Shown one piece after another: positions 47,001 to 56,915 of a stretch of 64,000 bases of DNA. Numbering within the stretch: position 1 is the first letter of the stretch; each line of letters starts with the position of its first letter. Made by a program: the position numbers and the translations under genes. Below the pieces are notes generated by a model that made no database searches, was not told where the DNA came from, and saw nothing but the letters and a program-made list of their open reading frames with translations. The stretch comes from a virus: positions 167,648 to 231,647 of IMG/VR virus record IMGVR_UViG_3300030616_000016, one strand, 5' to 3'.

Positions 47001-47562
47001 TGAGACTGACAACAATGATTTCTTTACTGGCACTGATGATAAAACATACTTTGGAAGGAGAAGAACGGTATTCCATAGAGTGTTTGATACTTTTGATGAC
47101 ATTAAATCCTTTGCAGACAGCTCTGACAATTCTTTTGTATATCTTCTTGGTTATTACTATGTTACAGATGGCAATATTGAGAATGTTACCATCAAAGATG
47201 CCAGAAGACAGGGTGGAGGATTAAGCACTGATATTTCTAGCAAAGAAGCCATTCGAAAGAATAGGGGCGCTAGAGGATTCTATGATGTTGGATATTTTGA
47301 TGGCGAGCCTTTCTCTGAGTCTCATGTTATTATTAGGCTTCCAGAATATCTTAAAGAACAGATGGATGAAGATAAGATCATCGAGCTTTCTAAGAAGTAT
47401 CTTGCTTTTGGCGTTATGCCTATTATTACTTTCTACAAAGGAACTAGAATAGATGTTTCTAATCCGGATAGCAGCAGTATATTCCCGCTTCCTGAACAAG
47501 TTCCTAGCAATCAGTTAACTGGATATGGTGTAGAATACGGATCAATTTACGGGATAAAATAA
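44071..47562 (+). CDS. large modular beta-domain protein (Fn3-like, calcium loop), 1163 aa
   Basis: The first 330 residues look like a row of fibronectin-type-III-like domains, with SVAPVAPTISSVTTISDSSD leading a strand pattern ending VELEWTYDP. Residues about 450-590 form another beta domain seen in bacterial surface proteins (AIQSVQVYLAYVSGPGEDIF then VDIYSD, and TPVTV-like strands ending DTDYWIVVWADPS). A calcium-loop motif DADGDSTIDLDD lies at 756-767. The C-terminal 300 residues are unrecognised and end in an acidic helix region. Such proteins reach out from the baseplate and contact the host surface. The domain calls are by eye; overall function is inferred from context. Confidence 0.6.
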   Translation: MINIPLFMRKIDKYGYTLVESGLITSFTASPYPPSASETNQTGVLLEFDIPTSTSRQTIRLFRGRTLIATMSSDDIDLSNTQIVIDIGAPFGQSLEYHLEVFKYDTDPTYQYMTIGYTTPSVAPVAPTISSVTTISDSSDSTTKTVELEWTYDPQSNPAKNPTHFLIEVKDGSNTLFSAKSDFFNYRYLYRRTVSLNIDSSSNSIDVEVSSVRGSLSATDTEAVSINQFNLLPTPTIVLSNLATKFEYNEMEIPLLSYSFDVTISMPSGVGSVDSFHIVPTASSVYFDPVDVTPTANSFSFSEDNISITTFPNYTVYAVVNDSKSPEVTKQFSIADIPNIADTLEEAREIMDAFVANQEETNKISTYSYGMPASLGMPVLSVYYNGSSIKDWVNNQTDEYKVPYLRQSVEQFDKTENDTLMWEEEENSVFNFIANRNYDSNPIVSYSNSTPNFEFEIGGSKLAAQRFTWTDDPESATNAIQSVQVYLAYVSGPGEDIFVDIYSDATEGGQHYPGTKLNSTTGIISGHTNAEAQFYTCTFETPVTVTYDTDYWIVVWADPSRTKYKWLGYTSETIFSSTPAYYSAASQISSNRLVVFDEDDRVKYQGKTYNQALAAKVVELDSTNFSVNGDTGLLATGLDLFTKYDIVEDLDTFISRLCLELNIDDRSYSGPCIIFKSFPSTEVSVDFSDINTSLLSSFVRVGSTEFLYGRNTDTTRVSDVSSKINAAPGYKSYVLSDMILDGGELEINFGTVKYYDADGDSTIDLDDINPVDYDVDDISVGVDTTTTETHTTYDNGYIVRGSKVVGRYLENTKIHILPPYENSPDMPWYPRIDTGRFSIYRNDSVFEYSIAEYPFQSWSETKGAPYKDVWGETPAILDSKTLRLNRSPIADMSDIHITVNGSVWNNNVFDVDKQNGIILLKSRLPSNPNIQVDYCYVENSYEYPFIDINPAKHRNSSIRNKYVGIFLTQMYNDIPSGETDNNDFFTGTDDKTYFGRRRTVFHRVFDTFDDIKSFADSSDNSFVYLLGYYYVTDGNIENVTIKDARRQGGGLSTDISSKEAIRKNRGARGFYDVGYFDGEPFSESHVIIRLPEYLKEQMDEDKIIELSKKYLAFGVMPIITFYKGTRIDVSNPDSSSIFPLPEQVPSNQLTGYGVEYGSIYGIK

Positions 47563-47563
47563 C

Positions 47564-49954
47564 ATGGCTTTTGCATTATCAAAGAAATATTTAGAGATGG
47601 CTAAGCAGGATGCTTTGACTCAGCTTGTAAATCATAGAAATCTTATGGGCAACAAGATGTCCGCTAAGCAGCGCGAAGAACTTGTGCGAAGGATGCGCGA
47701 GCAATATTCTGGTCAACAATCTTTTGCAAGTCGCGTTCAATCCGACAAGATCTCTTCTGTTAATATGAACTCTATGTTTCAGGCCGCCTTTGTTGACTTG
47801 CATGTTATTTATTCCGCATTAAATAGCATGGCTGGATCCAGAGAATATAGATCAAGAGAACTTGATAGTAAATATAACAAGATCAGAGGGCTAGTGTTTC
47901 GCTTATCAGAGGAAATTAAGAGGTTAGATATTATTAGACAGTATCCTGAATATGAGAATGTTACAACCTTTGATTTCAATGTGTCTTCTAATCGTTCTAC
48001 TGCTTTTCGTAAAGCACAGGTAACTGATAGCGGATACCTTAGACTGCAAAATGTTAGTAAAATAGATTTTACTAATGATGATGCATGTTCTGTTTCTGTT
48101 AACTATCTGACCAGCGGCTTGACATCTAATTCCGGTTTCAGTCCTTCTCTTATGGTCGATAACAATATCAACAGTTTTTGGTGTGGTACGGTATTATGTG
48201 ATAAGCCAATCACCAACTTTCCAGTCTCTTTAGAGAAAGACTATGAACTGAATGATCAGAGTGATTACACAGCCGGCGGCGCTGTTATATCTGTAGAGGT
48301 TACTCTAGATGCTGCTAGATGGACCAATAACATTCTTATATCTACCATAGGCAAATATCCCGTGAATATTATTCAGGCATCATATATGCCAGAACCTGAT
48401 AGTACATACAGAGAAGTACCTGGGTTCTCTGCAGTATCTCAAGACAACAATCAAATTGAACTTTTCTTTGAGCCTGTTCCAGTATATAAGATCAAGCTCC
48501 TAATTGAACAAAGAAATTACAACAGAGCAAGATACAATCTTCCTACCTCTGTTATTAGCAATAATGTTTTTTGGCAAGAAGTTTTAGATGCAGAGAGTGG
48601 TACTGGGCTTGTTGATCTGTCTGAAGACGTTAGTTCTCATATGCTATCTAATATACAAGCCATGTTGGAAGAAACGTCATATGACTATTCTAACTTTGAA
48701 ACGTCAGAGGGCGTTGGTAAGTTCCTGGAGATTATAGAATCCACTGTGGCAAAATACTCAAACAAAATAGATCATATATCTAGAGATATTTTGAGTAAGT
48801 ATAAGCACAGTTCTGAGTATGTTGATATATATAAAATTGAATACAATCTTGGTATTAAAGACATACAGATTTGCTCTACAGAATATATGAAGACTGGGTC
48901 ATGGGATAGCAAGGAAATGATTAATGCCGATGGTATACTTCAAGCAGAGATACTATCTACTGAAGTCCATCCTGTTATCTTTGTCAATGGAGAATACAGG
49001 CCAGCTACCAGCATCAATTATGATTTTGACTTTGGCCGCAATGTTGTCATCCCTGTTCTTCCTAAAAACTCTGTAGACAATAATAACGAGCTTATAGTAA
49101 AATCTGAGGTTCTTAGATTTGACAAAAGAAATCTAATTGCTAATACTAGATTTCCTGTTGATCTTGATAAGAATTATTCTGTCTATGCGGATAATGTTAA
49201 AGTAAAGACATTTGGTATAAAAGACAATACTAATTATGCTACAATAAGTATATCAGATGATGAGTTTGACCAGCACAAAACGTACTCAATAACGTACTAC
49301 CCTGGAGATAGAAGTGGCTACCCTGTTAGCAAGGTAAGATTAGATGAGCTACCATCTAAGGCTCTTTCTTCTCCTGTAGTATTTCATAACACTGGAGATA
49401 ATAACACCATACTTCTTCCATCTTTCCCTTATATAGAATACGGTGTTATAAACAGTTCGAAGTTCTTTAATAAACCCAATGAGTATGATGGTGTATGGAT
49501 ATATAGTGCAGCAAAGCCAACAGCCCTTGGCATGGACCAAAATGGCGATTTAGTAGCAGCATCTCAAGCCCAGATACAGTCTGGTACATATAGCAAATAT
49601 TTGATCGATGGCATTCACTATGGAAATATTGATTCATCAACAAGTTCTTATTACGAACCTATAAAGGTAACCATAGATGGATCCAAGGCTTATAACATAA
49701 CAGATTATATCGTTGGTCAAAACAAAATAATGCCTGAGACAACACAGCTGAATAGAAAGTTTCAATTTCTTCACTGGCGTAATAAGCTTATTTTTAATTG
49801 TGCTATATCAGATGCAAACATTGAAGTGCTATACTCGACTAAAGCAGAACATATTAAGCTAAAAGCCACACTCTTTAGCAACACAGGAGGAAGCTATAGC
49901 TTTACGCCATCAATAGACGATGTGTCTGTTCTTGTGAGGAGTAGATTTATATGA
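47564..49954 (+). CDS. appendage protein with discoidin-like domain, 796 aa (family member 1)
   Basis: The N-terminal 130 residues are helical and basic (MSAKQREELVRRMREQYSGQ), perhaps the attachment segment. Residues about 205-330 resemble a discoidin (F5/8 type C) fold: SPSLMVDNNINSFWCGTVLC, then VSVEVTLDAARWTNNILIST and VYKIKLLIEQ. A helical region follows (about 360-420), then beta-rich domains. The end (EHIKLKATLFSNTGG, then TPSIDDVSVLVR) matches the C-termini of two downstream proteins. Discoidin domains bind glycans or protein partners. The start follows the previous stop by one base and the end overlaps the next start (ATGA). Confidence 0.58.
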   Translation: MAFALSKKYLEMAKQDALTQLVNHRNLMGNKMSAKQREELVRRMREQYSGQQSFASRVQSDKISSVNMNSMFQAAFVDLHVIYSALNSMAGSREYRSRELDSKYNKIRGLVFRLSEEIKRLDIIRQYPEYENVTTFDFNVSSNRSTAFRKAQVTDSGYLRLQNVSKIDFTNDDACSVSVNYLTSGLTSNSGFSPSLMVDNNINSFWCGTVLCDKPITNFPVSLEKDYELNDQSDYTAGGAVISVEVTLDAARWTNNILISTIGKYPVNIIQASYMPEPDSTYREVPGFSAVSQDNNQIELFFEPVPVYKIKLLIEQRNYNRARYNLPTSVISNNVFWQEVLDAESGTGLVDLSEDVSSHMLSNIQAMLEETSYDYSNFETSEGVGKFLEIIESTVAKYSNKIDHISRDILSKYKHSSEYVDIYKIEYNLGIKDIQICSTEYMKTGSWDSKEMINADGILQAEILSTEVHPVIFVNGEYRPATSINYDFDFGRNVVIPVLPKNSVDNNNELIVKSEVLRFDKRNLIANTRFPVDLDKNYSVYADNVKVKTFGIKDNTNYATISISDDEFDQHKTYSITYYPGDRSGYPVSKVRLDELPSKALSSPVVFHNTGDNNTILLPSFPYIEYGVINSSKFFNKPNEYDGVWIYSAAKPTALGMDQNGDLVAASQAQIQSGTYSKYLIDGIHYGNIDSSTSSYYEPIKVTIDGSKAYNITDYIVGQNKIMPETTQLNRKFQFLHWRNKLIFNCAISDANIEVLYSTKAEHIKLKATLFSNTGGSYSFTPSIDDVSVLVRSRFI

Positions 49955-51363
49955 ACAAATTATTCTTAGATACAAATTATTCTTTTATAATTCCAAGGCT
50001 TAGTGAGCTTCATAGGTTTATTAGATACAAAGACACGTCTGATGTTAACTCTATGACCGCAGAGGATATATCTAATATTTATCGTCTTATCGGTAAAATG
50101 CAAAAGCCCATGTTTGTTCCTCTAAATTTGAGCTCTATGGATAGACCTACGTCTAAAGACTTCAATGATGAAATGAAACATCTTGAAGGTGACATTGCTG
50201 TGTGCTATCAAGGCATTAAAGACAATACCAAGAATATGAATCTTGAGTTCAACTCCATCTCTACAGATATTGATGATATGATTGAGACAGCTCAAAAAAT
50301 GTTCGAAACGGTAGAGTCCATTAATATAAGCAATGACAAAGACGATGCGGCCACTGTGGTAACTGGTGATGATTTTAATGATGGTAATATGATAGATACC
50401 GAATATGGCTTAGATGCAGACATGTGCCATCTTGATATAGGACAAGGCGGTATTACACTACCATTAAATTCTGAAACTCAGATAAATATAAGCCAAGCCT
50501 CAGTCAAAATAGCTAACGTCAATAAAGACAAAGAAGGTCCTTATGATAAAGGACCTGAGCCTATCAACTTCTTCTATGAAGGTCAGTTTTATGGCAAGAC
50601 CGGAGAAGCTATGCCAGAGGGTGGTTCTTGGGATATAGAAGTTGTTGAGTCAGATGATTCCATACCTTATGACGATAGACTCTTACTTAACACAGTACGC
50701 GGTGACAACAACGACGAAAACCCATCGTTTATAATAGGCTTGCTAAATGGTACGACAATACTAAAAAACAACTCACAGATAACAACACCCAACTTTAGCG
50801 CATCTATTAGTAAACCTCCAGAAGCTAATCTTATGCGATCAAGGATGGCTATGCTAGACAACAATCCTGATACATTCTGGCAGTGCGAGTGGGTTTTTAG
50901 GCCTGGTGTCACAGAGGACGACAATGTTAGGTTAGAGAATATATCTTCAAACTTTCTTGAAGTTACATTGACTATAGACTTAGGTCAGCATTTTAGGATA
51001 AATAAAATCAAGTTAGACCCTGTAGTCTTTGGAGCAAGAGACGATATCGTTATTACTAGAGTAACAACTTCTCGCTCAAGAGATGAATTACCAAAACCTC
51101 TTGATTTTCAAGGGTTTGGTGTTTATAATGAACAGATAACAGATAATAGCAATATCTCTATTGACGATATTGCATATGATGGATCCATATCTCCAGTTGG
51201 GCTAGATAGGAACTGGGGTTGTTCTTGGATATTTGAAATGAGAGAAATTAGATTCATAAACATGACAATAAGACAAAACTCGTTTTATGTTACTCCATAT
51301 CAGACCAAGGAAATTTTCATGTCTAGAACTGCTACTGCCGTTTCTTCACTGGAGGAAGTATGA
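49951..51363 (+). CDS. appendage protein with discoidin-like domain, 470 aa (family member 2)
   Basis: A helical N-terminal region (about 1-130) with DDMIETAQKMFETVESI is followed by an acidic linker. The clearest discoidin-like signature in this group lies at about 285-400: SRMAMLDNNPDTFWQCEWVF, then LEVTLTIDLGQHFRINKIKL and RDDIVITRVTTSRS. The D-xx-x-TFW followed by a DLG strand is the usual arrangement for this fold. The protein ends in a short helix. Both ends overlap neighbours by 4 bases. A binding or scaffold role within the appendage is inferred. Confidence 0.6.
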   Translation: MNKLFLDTNYSFIIPRLSELHRFIRYKDTSDVNSMTAEDISNIYRLIGKMQKPMFVPLNLSSMDRPTSKDFNDEMKHLEGDIAVCYQGIKDNTKNMNLEFNSISTDIDDMIETAQKMFETVESINISNDKDDAATVVTGDDFNDGNMIDTEYGLDADMCHLDIGQGGITLPLNSETQINISQASVKIANVNKDKEGPYDKGPEPINFFYEGQFYGKTGEAMPEGGSWDIEVVESDDSIPYDDRLLLNTVRGDNNDENPSFIIGLLNGTTILKNNSQITTPNFSASISKPPEANLMRSRMAMLDNNPDTFWQCEWVFRPGVTEDDNVRLENISSNFLEVTLTIDLGQHFRINKIKLDPVVFGARDDIVITRVTTSRSRDELPKPLDFQGFGVYNEQITDNSNISIDDIAYDGSISPVGLDRNWGCSWIFEMREIRFINMTIRQNSFYVTPYQTKEIFMSRTATAVSSLEEV

Positions 51364-52040
51364 ATACAAAACAGCAAGTAACCAGAAGTGGCAATAAAAT
51401 AGTAAAGTTCAACTACCTTCAAACTATCGCTGCTTCTTTGGATGACTTTGATCTTAAAGAAAATATAGGCGTAACAGATGGCGGTAATTATTCTCATACT
51501 GTTCATCTTCCTAATCAAGCTCTTGCCAAAACAGGTAAGACGCTGTATAAAGTTATGGGTGCAGCAGATACTGGATGGCAGATAGATAATATTACTGACT
51601 CTATAAGCGAGAATGTCGCAAGATTTCCAATTGGCATAAGAGATATCTATCTTGGCTCTACAAAATATGCGGCCAAAGGCCAGATAGTCACAAAGCCATT
51701 TGAATTCCCTGGTAGTATTGCAAGCGTCCAATTGCATTTAAACTCTTTTATACCATCTGGTTATGATAGAAATTCAAACTGGATTCAGTCTTTTATAATA
51801 GCAGAGTCCAGTAAAATAGAGATAAGACCTGTGAATAGCTTATATGGCTCAGACGAGTCTGTGCCTACCAAGATATATTTTAACAGAGAGCCTGATCAAG
51901 AAGAGAAGCTATCTGAACGAGTAGACACAGAAAGTCCTGTGAACAGGTTACGCGCTGCATTTACTATTTCAAGACCTGGAGATAACGAAAACTCTTCTCC
52001 AATCGTTAAAGGCTTCAGGTTCAAGGTTGAGTTGCTATGA
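51360..52040 (+). CDS. appendage protein related to its neighbours, 226 aa (family member 3)
   Basis: This shorter protein has a beta-rich middle (SIASVQLHLNSFIPSGYDRN) and a C-terminus (NRLRAAFTISRPGDNENSSP followed by IVKGFRFKVELL) that parallels the C-termini of the 796-aa and 1182-aa neighbours. It seems to consist mainly of the terminal domain shared by this family, with only a short N-terminal piece. No hydrophobic segment or enzyme motif is visible. It overlaps both neighbours by 4 bases, which fits fixed-ratio assembly of a multi-protein appendage. Confidence 0.58.
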   Translation: MNTKQQVTRSGNKIVKFNYLQTIAASLDDFDLKENIGVTDGGNYSHTVHLPNQALAKTGKTLYKVMGAADTGWQIDNITDSISENVARFPIGIRDIYLGSTKYAAKGQIVTKPFEFPGSIASVQLHLNSFIPSGYDRNSNWIQSFIIAESSKIEIRPVNSLYGSDESVPTKIYFNREPDQEEKLSERVDTESPVNRLRAAFTISRPGDNENSSPIVKGFRFKVELL

Positions 52041-55000
52041 TCAGTGATACACAATTACAACTTGCTATAAATAAGTCCTACAACGAATTGCTTCCTAAAG
52101 GCAGTGTTCCTCATCCTTATGTTGTGATGAGCAATGCTATGAAGAGGTTTATTGGTGTGCCCAAGTCTTATCCAACAGCCAATCTATTTATGCTAAATAG
52201 AAAGCGTAAGTTTGATAGACAAATGTTTAACAAGTTTATGGATTCTGTAGGATTTGATCTTGAAGTAGCATACTCTGAGATTATATCGTGGTATCAGGAG
52301 GCTATTAACTCTGTACTATCAAGAAATCTGAGCCTGTCATATTTGAGATCTAAGCTTAACGACAACAGAAAATCTATTGATGCTATTCAAAAATCAATTG
52401 CTCATCAGGGTTATGTGCGTGCGTTTGTTGATTCTTTTGATAACACTAACAACATCAATCAAACAGAAACTACAGCAGACACAGACTCAGAACTTGGAAT
52501 TGCTACTCTTGCTGCCAGTCAACAACATACAAATAGAATTAGCATGCGTCATCTGTATAAAGTGTTTTCTCCTAATCTAAAACTAGAGGGCCTTCCTGCC
52601 ACCGCTGTTTTAAGAAATTCTCCGGTTGAGGATCACGGGTTTGACAACGCTCTTATTGATACAGAATCTTCTTGGCTTCAGTCTATTGTTCTTGATTCAT
52701 ACAGCGGGCCAATATCAGCAATTCTTGATATACCTCTAGCAGAAAATGGATCCGTTGATATATCTTTGGTAGAACTTCTGCCAAAAAGAAACAATAAATC
52801 CAGTATAGAAGTTTTTACTAGCGCTGATGGTCAAAACTTTGTACGCTTTGGCCCTGCTTCTTCGTCCAGAGATAGAAGCGTGTCCTTTCATGGCAGTTCT
52901 ACAGCCAGCATATTAAGAATCAAATTTAACAAGCCAAACTATGATTATGCTGGAGATGGTAAGTTCGAATATGTCTTTGGTCTAAAGTATCTTAGAGTTT
53001 TCAATGTTGTATATAGCCAAAATGCTTCTATTGTTTCCAATGCATACACTATTGACGACAATCATAGTATATCCAAGGTGACACTAGAAGCTGATGAGTA
53101 TATTCCACAAGGCACTGATATTGATTATTATATCAAGGTTTTTGGATCAGAAGAGTCTGAATGGTCCAAGATATGCCCTGCTAATAGAAATCAAGAAGAT
53201 GGCCCCAAGGAACTTCTGGTTGGGCCTTCTAGGAATGTAAGTGATTCTATTATAGTAAATTCCGGCGTTATAGAAAGCAACAAGAATGGAATGAAGTTTT
53301 ATAACATTGGAAGTATTCCAGATGATAGGAGCTTGGATTACAAATCGCTTTCTTTATACAGAGGAATAAATGCCTGGAGGCTTGGGTTTGATAAAAACAT
53401 AGCCCACAAGATTGCTAAAGACATATACATAAACTTTAATTATCAAACTCCAGATGGCAAGCAGAGAATCTATGCTTATAGATCAAATGATGCTGATATT
53501 ATTTCAAGCGGCAAACTATTAAATGATAATACTAGACCGCAGGCTGCAATACGCGTTCCTCATAAAATTAACTATAACATGGCTAGTATGACCCTTACAC
53601 CTACAGAAACTAGTCAGCACTTTGTTTATGAGCCTAATTATGCTATAGCCTCTGTTAGAAGACATATGGCTGGGCAAGCAGCCGGCTATTCAACAGACAA
53701 CTCAGAGATACGTGGTAATCGGATGAGATTTGAGTCTAGTGGCCAGGATACATACTTAACAAAGCCTCAAATCAAGCTACTTTCTAATGCCATATCTGAT
53801 GTTATTGACAACAGCATCCCAAACGCTAGCTTTACTCAAACCTCTATTACAAGCCATCTTCAGGTTTATTCATATACAGATTCATCTAATCCAGAACAGA
53901 TAACTGTAATGGAGAAATCATCTGATGGTAGTATTATTGTGGCAGAAAATAGATATAAGGTGCTTGGAACATATTCTGTGACAGATAATGGCGCCATTAA
54001 ATATCCATCTACGTCAGAATTTATAGAAGAGAATGGTCACCAAATATTGAAGGTTGTTGATCCTACATCTACTCCAGAACTTCCATCTGGTCAATCAAGT
54101 ATTGTAAGCGACTGGGCCGCGTTCACAGCTCATTTCTCATCTGCCTCTTCTGACATCTATGTGTTATATGCCAGTCTTGCTTCTAATCCTACAGCTACTC
54201 TCGCTGCTTCTGTGTCCGATGGGTTTATTCTTGTACCAAACTTTCAGCATTCGCAAGTCGATCCAACTATGTTTCAAGATATGAATTTCCCCGTGTCTGT
54301 ATATATCAATACAGCAGACGGAGTTATAGATGATAATTTTACAGCCACTGGAGTTACTAAGGCCACTATTAGCAAAACACTTACTGATGGATCCACGGAG
54401 ATTGGCTATGTAGATGCTCTGATTATTAACAGAAGCGGAGCAAAATCTAGTATTCCGCCAATACAGTCTTCTAATATTAAGACATGGTATATTCTATCAT
54501 CTGATATAACCAATTACGTTGAAAGAATTAATAATGATATTATCACATTCAAAACTGGTCTAGAATTTGATTATGATGACGAGGTCATTGTTAACTATCG
54601 CGCACAGTTTGGTGACAAACTAAAGGTTATTGAGGATAGCGTTGTTCTCAAACCTGAGCCTGGTAGCAGTGTAGTATATCAGCTTGATAAGGATTATAGA
54701 ATAGACCCAGATGAAGGAACTATAAGCATGGTTTCCAGCGGTGCAATTAATAGAGGAAACGTTGGAAAGGTTTATTTATCAATGAATTACACAGAAGAGT
54801 TCAATGACCTTTACATATATGCATCATGGATGCACTCACCTAAAAGCTCTACGATTGATATAAATAGATTTGGAGGATATGTGTCAGAAAACGCATCTGA
54901 TTCTGACAAGGCCGCTGTTAATATAGACATCAATTATGATTCTGGTGAAGTTATCATAATCGATAATAAACAGATAGACAAAAGCTCTTCTGTTGACTTA

Positions 55001-55585
55001 GAAGAAGGCTGGCATAAGATTATCATCAAGACTCCAGATGTAAGTAGAGCAAAGAAGATTATGACGGCTGTTGATTCAGAAGGTAGTTATATCTTCTTTG
55101 CTGGCAAATACTTTGACCAGGCCAGAGCATATAAAGATCCACTGAGATATCTTAGCCCTGATGTATTTTATGATGCCAATAGACTAGGCAATCCAAAGTA
55201 TTTCACAATCGAATCTGATAACTCTATCATTATCTCTTTTAATCCAGGAGATAATGCTATTACTAACAACAAGTTATACAAGGTTTACAAAGGTGAACTG
55301 ACTTCAGGTATGTTTTCTGGAAATCTTATTACAAATCCTGAAAATATTCCTATCATTTTTGAACAATTTATGATACAATATAAGTATCTACCAACTGTAG
55401 CTGGATTCGCTGCAGATGTTGCTGTTGACGCTAGTACTTACAGCACAAATGGCTTTTTACCAGCCACCAGAAATAGATACGTTATTGACAAGGTTTATAT
55501 TAAGGCGGAACTCAATAGATTAAATGGACAGCCGGCAAATAAAACCCCGGTTCTTTTCGGATATAAATTAATGGCAGAGGGTTAA
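52037..55585 (+). CDS. large appendage protein with discoidin-like region, 1182 aa (family member 4)
   Basis: A helical N-terminal region (1-130, with LSLSYLRSKLNDNRKSIDAI) is followed at about 195-330 by a beta domain with DNALIDTESSWLQSIVLDSY, then SVDISLVELLPKRNNKSSIE and a RIKFNKPNYDYAG strand. The order again resembles discoidin-type domains, though the TFW core is changed to SSW. Several further beta domains follow. The end (VYIKAELNRLNGQPANKTPV then LFGYKLMAEG) matches the other family members. No catalytic signature is seen. The gene is joined by overlap to the previous one and lies 2 bases before the next. Confidence 0.58.
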   Translation: MISDTQLQLAINKSYNELLPKGSVPHPYVVMSNAMKRFIGVPKSYPTANLFMLNRKRKFDRQMFNKFMDSVGFDLEVAYSEIISWYQEAINSVLSRNLSLSYLRSKLNDNRKSIDAIQKSIAHQGYVRAFVDSFDNTNNINQTETTADTDSELGIATLAASQQHTNRISMRHLYKVFSPNLKLEGLPATAVLRNSPVEDHGFDNALIDTESSWLQSIVLDSYSGPISAILDIPLAENGSVDISLVELLPKRNNKSSIEVFTSADGQNFVRFGPASSSRDRSVSFHGSSTASILRIKFNKPNYDYAGDGKFEYVFGLKYLRVFNVVYSQNASIVSNAYTIDDNHSISKVTLEADEYIPQGTDIDYYIKVFGSEESEWSKICPANRNQEDGPKELLVGPSRNVSDSIIVNSGVIESNKNGMKFYNIGSIPDDRSLDYKSLSLYRGINAWRLGFDKNIAHKIAKDIYINFNYQTPDGKQRIYAYRSNDADIISSGKLLNDNTRPQAAIRVPHKINYNMASMTLTPTETSQHFVYEPNYAIASVRRHMAGQAAGYSTDNSEIRGNRMRFESSGQDTYLTKPQIKLLSNAISDVIDNSIPNASFTQTSITSHLQVYSYTDSSNPEQITVMEKSSDGSIIVAENRYKVLGTYSVTDNGAIKYPSTSEFIEENGHQILKVVDPTSTPELPSGQSSIVSDWAAFTAHFSSASSDIYVLYASLASNPTATLAASVSDGFILVPNFQHSQVDPTMFQDMNFPVSVYINTADGVIDDNFTATGVTKATISKTLTDGSTEIGYVDALIINRSGAKSSIPPIQSSNIKTWYILSSDITNYVERINNDIITFKTGLEFDYDDEVIVNYRAQFGDKLKVIEDSVVLKPEPGSSVVYQLDKDYRIDPDEGTISMVSSGAINRGNVGKVYLSMNYTEEFNDLYIYASWMHSPKSSTIDINRFGGYVSENASDSDKAAVNIDINYDSGEVIIIDNKQIDKSSSVDLEEGWHKIIIKTPDVSRAKKIMTAVDSEGSYIFFAGKYFDQARAYKDPLRYLSPDVFYDANRLGNPKYFTIESDNSIIISFNPGDNAITNNKLYKVYKGELTSGMFSGNLITNPENIPIIFEQFMIQYKYLPTVAGFAADVAVDASTYSTNGFLPATRNRYVIDKVYIKAELNRLNGQPANKTPVLFGYKLMAEG

Positions 55586-55587
55586 TT

Positions 55588-56883
55588 ATGGCAACTGTAA
55601 CAAAAAGAGCTATACCTTTTAGAGGACAAAACAAATCATCAACCCATAGAGATTTCCAAGATGAGGTTGTTAATGATATAATAGCAGCTGAGGCCGATAG
55701 AGCTGCAAACGCTTCTGCTATCAATAATGTTCTTACCGTTTTATCTAAAGAGATGTCTGCTGTTAAGGCATATCTTGCTGAAATGGATGAGAAAGACACT
55801 TATTTCAGAAATCTTTCAACAAATACTGAGCTTGAATATACATATGGATTTAACAGCTCTAAAGATGTGATTTATCATGATGATACCCCAAATGCTAGGA
55901 GATGTATACTCGATGCTGAGTTTGGCGAGCTGCTTCCTCCTAGAAATAATATCGAGAATATGTTCTATAAAGCGTCGCTAGATATGGATGGCGTTGTATA
56001 CCCTAGAAATATATCTTATAGTCTTACTACCGATGAGCCCGCAAGTGCTGAGGTTGATATAGGCGATGTACGCAATGCCTTCAATGGCAACAATATGTCT
56101 CATTGGATTAGAAAGGTTACTCTTCCTATTGAGTCCGACGTTACAAGCGTATCTATGACTCTCACTGTATCAGTGCCTTCAGGTCAGGTGTTTCAACCAA
56201 ATGAAATGTATGTTCTTCCGTTCCCATATAAGGATGTTGAGATAACCAATCTTGAATACGCCACTGATCTGACAGACAATTTTAGAAGTGCTGGAGAACT
56301 TGATAATAGATATGGCAGAAGTGCTGGCGATGGCACAGTTGAGTTTATTCCTATGTATGGCGCTTCTCCATTCATGCTACACTTTTCACCAACTAATATA
56401 GCTCAAATACGCATAACAATAAAACAAGACCATTGGAAAGAAGAGAATGGATACAAGGTGTTTTGTTATGGCGCCCAAGAAATAGGCCTTAGATTTGTAG
56501 ACTATGACAAGACAGACGATCCTGATACGTTTAATCACGAATCAAATAACAATGCGATAATCAAAGTCAATGCTCCGTCTGGATACTATTTCAATCAGCT
56601 TACTTATCTCAAGGCAGAGCCCTGGGATTCAAGTTTTGAGAGCGTCAGATGGCAGGTTGCTACAGACGAAGATTTTACTAATGTTATTTGGAATAATACA
56701 ATGACATTACCACAGGCTAGCTCAGCATCTATTGTTAGTATATCAACAGCTTCTTCTAGTCTATATGTTAAAGTATTGCCTCTTTTTATTAGTGGGTCTC
56801 CTTCAGCGTCCTCGCCATTCTATCCAAACTCACCATCATTTGTAGATATTTTTGCTATGCGATATACACTTAGAAATGCATAG
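55588..56883 (+). CDS. appendage protein, 431 aa (possible family member 5)
   Basis: The N-terminus has a helical region (EVVNDIIAAEADRAANASAI, then a coiled-coil-like VLSKEMSAVKAYLAEMDEKD). The middle is beta-rich (VTSVSMTLTVSVPSGQVFQP and AQIRITIKQDHWKEENGYKV), followed by GAQEIGLRFVDYD. The C-terminal 90 residues resemble an Fn3-like strand set (SFESVRWQVATDEDFTNVIW). The general plan of a helical N-terminus followed by beta domains matches the preceding four proteins. Membership in the same family is inferred from layout, not from a clear shared motif. The next gene is 32 bases away. Confidence 0.55.
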   Translation: MATVTKRAIPFRGQNKSSTHRDFQDEVVNDIIAAEADRAANASAINNVLTVLSKEMSAVKAYLAEMDEKDTYFRNLSTNTELEYTYGFNSSKDVIYHDDTPNARRCILDAEFGELLPPRNNIENMFYKASLDMDGVVYPRNISYSLTTDEPASAEVDIGDVRNAFNGNNMSHWIRKVTLPIESDVTSVSMTLTVSVPSGQVFQPNEMYVLPFPYKDVEITNLEYATDLTDNFRSAGELDNRYGRSAGDGTVEFIPMYGASPFMLHFSPTNIAQIRITIKQDHWKEENGYKVFCYGAQEIGLRFVDYDKTDDPDTFNHESNNNAIIKVNAPSGYYFNQLTYLKAEPWDSSFESVRWQVATDEDFTNVIWNNTMTLPQASSASIVSISTASSSLYVKVLPLFISGSPSASSPFYPNSPSFVDIFAMRYTLRNA

Positions 56884-56915
56884 TTATTTATAATTTTTAT
56901 TTATGGAGTAATATC

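Noticed and set aside
56884-56915. AT-rich gap as a possible promoter.
   Set aside because: I could not find a convincing -35/-10 pair; it is just 32 bases and contains the ribosome binding site of the next gene.
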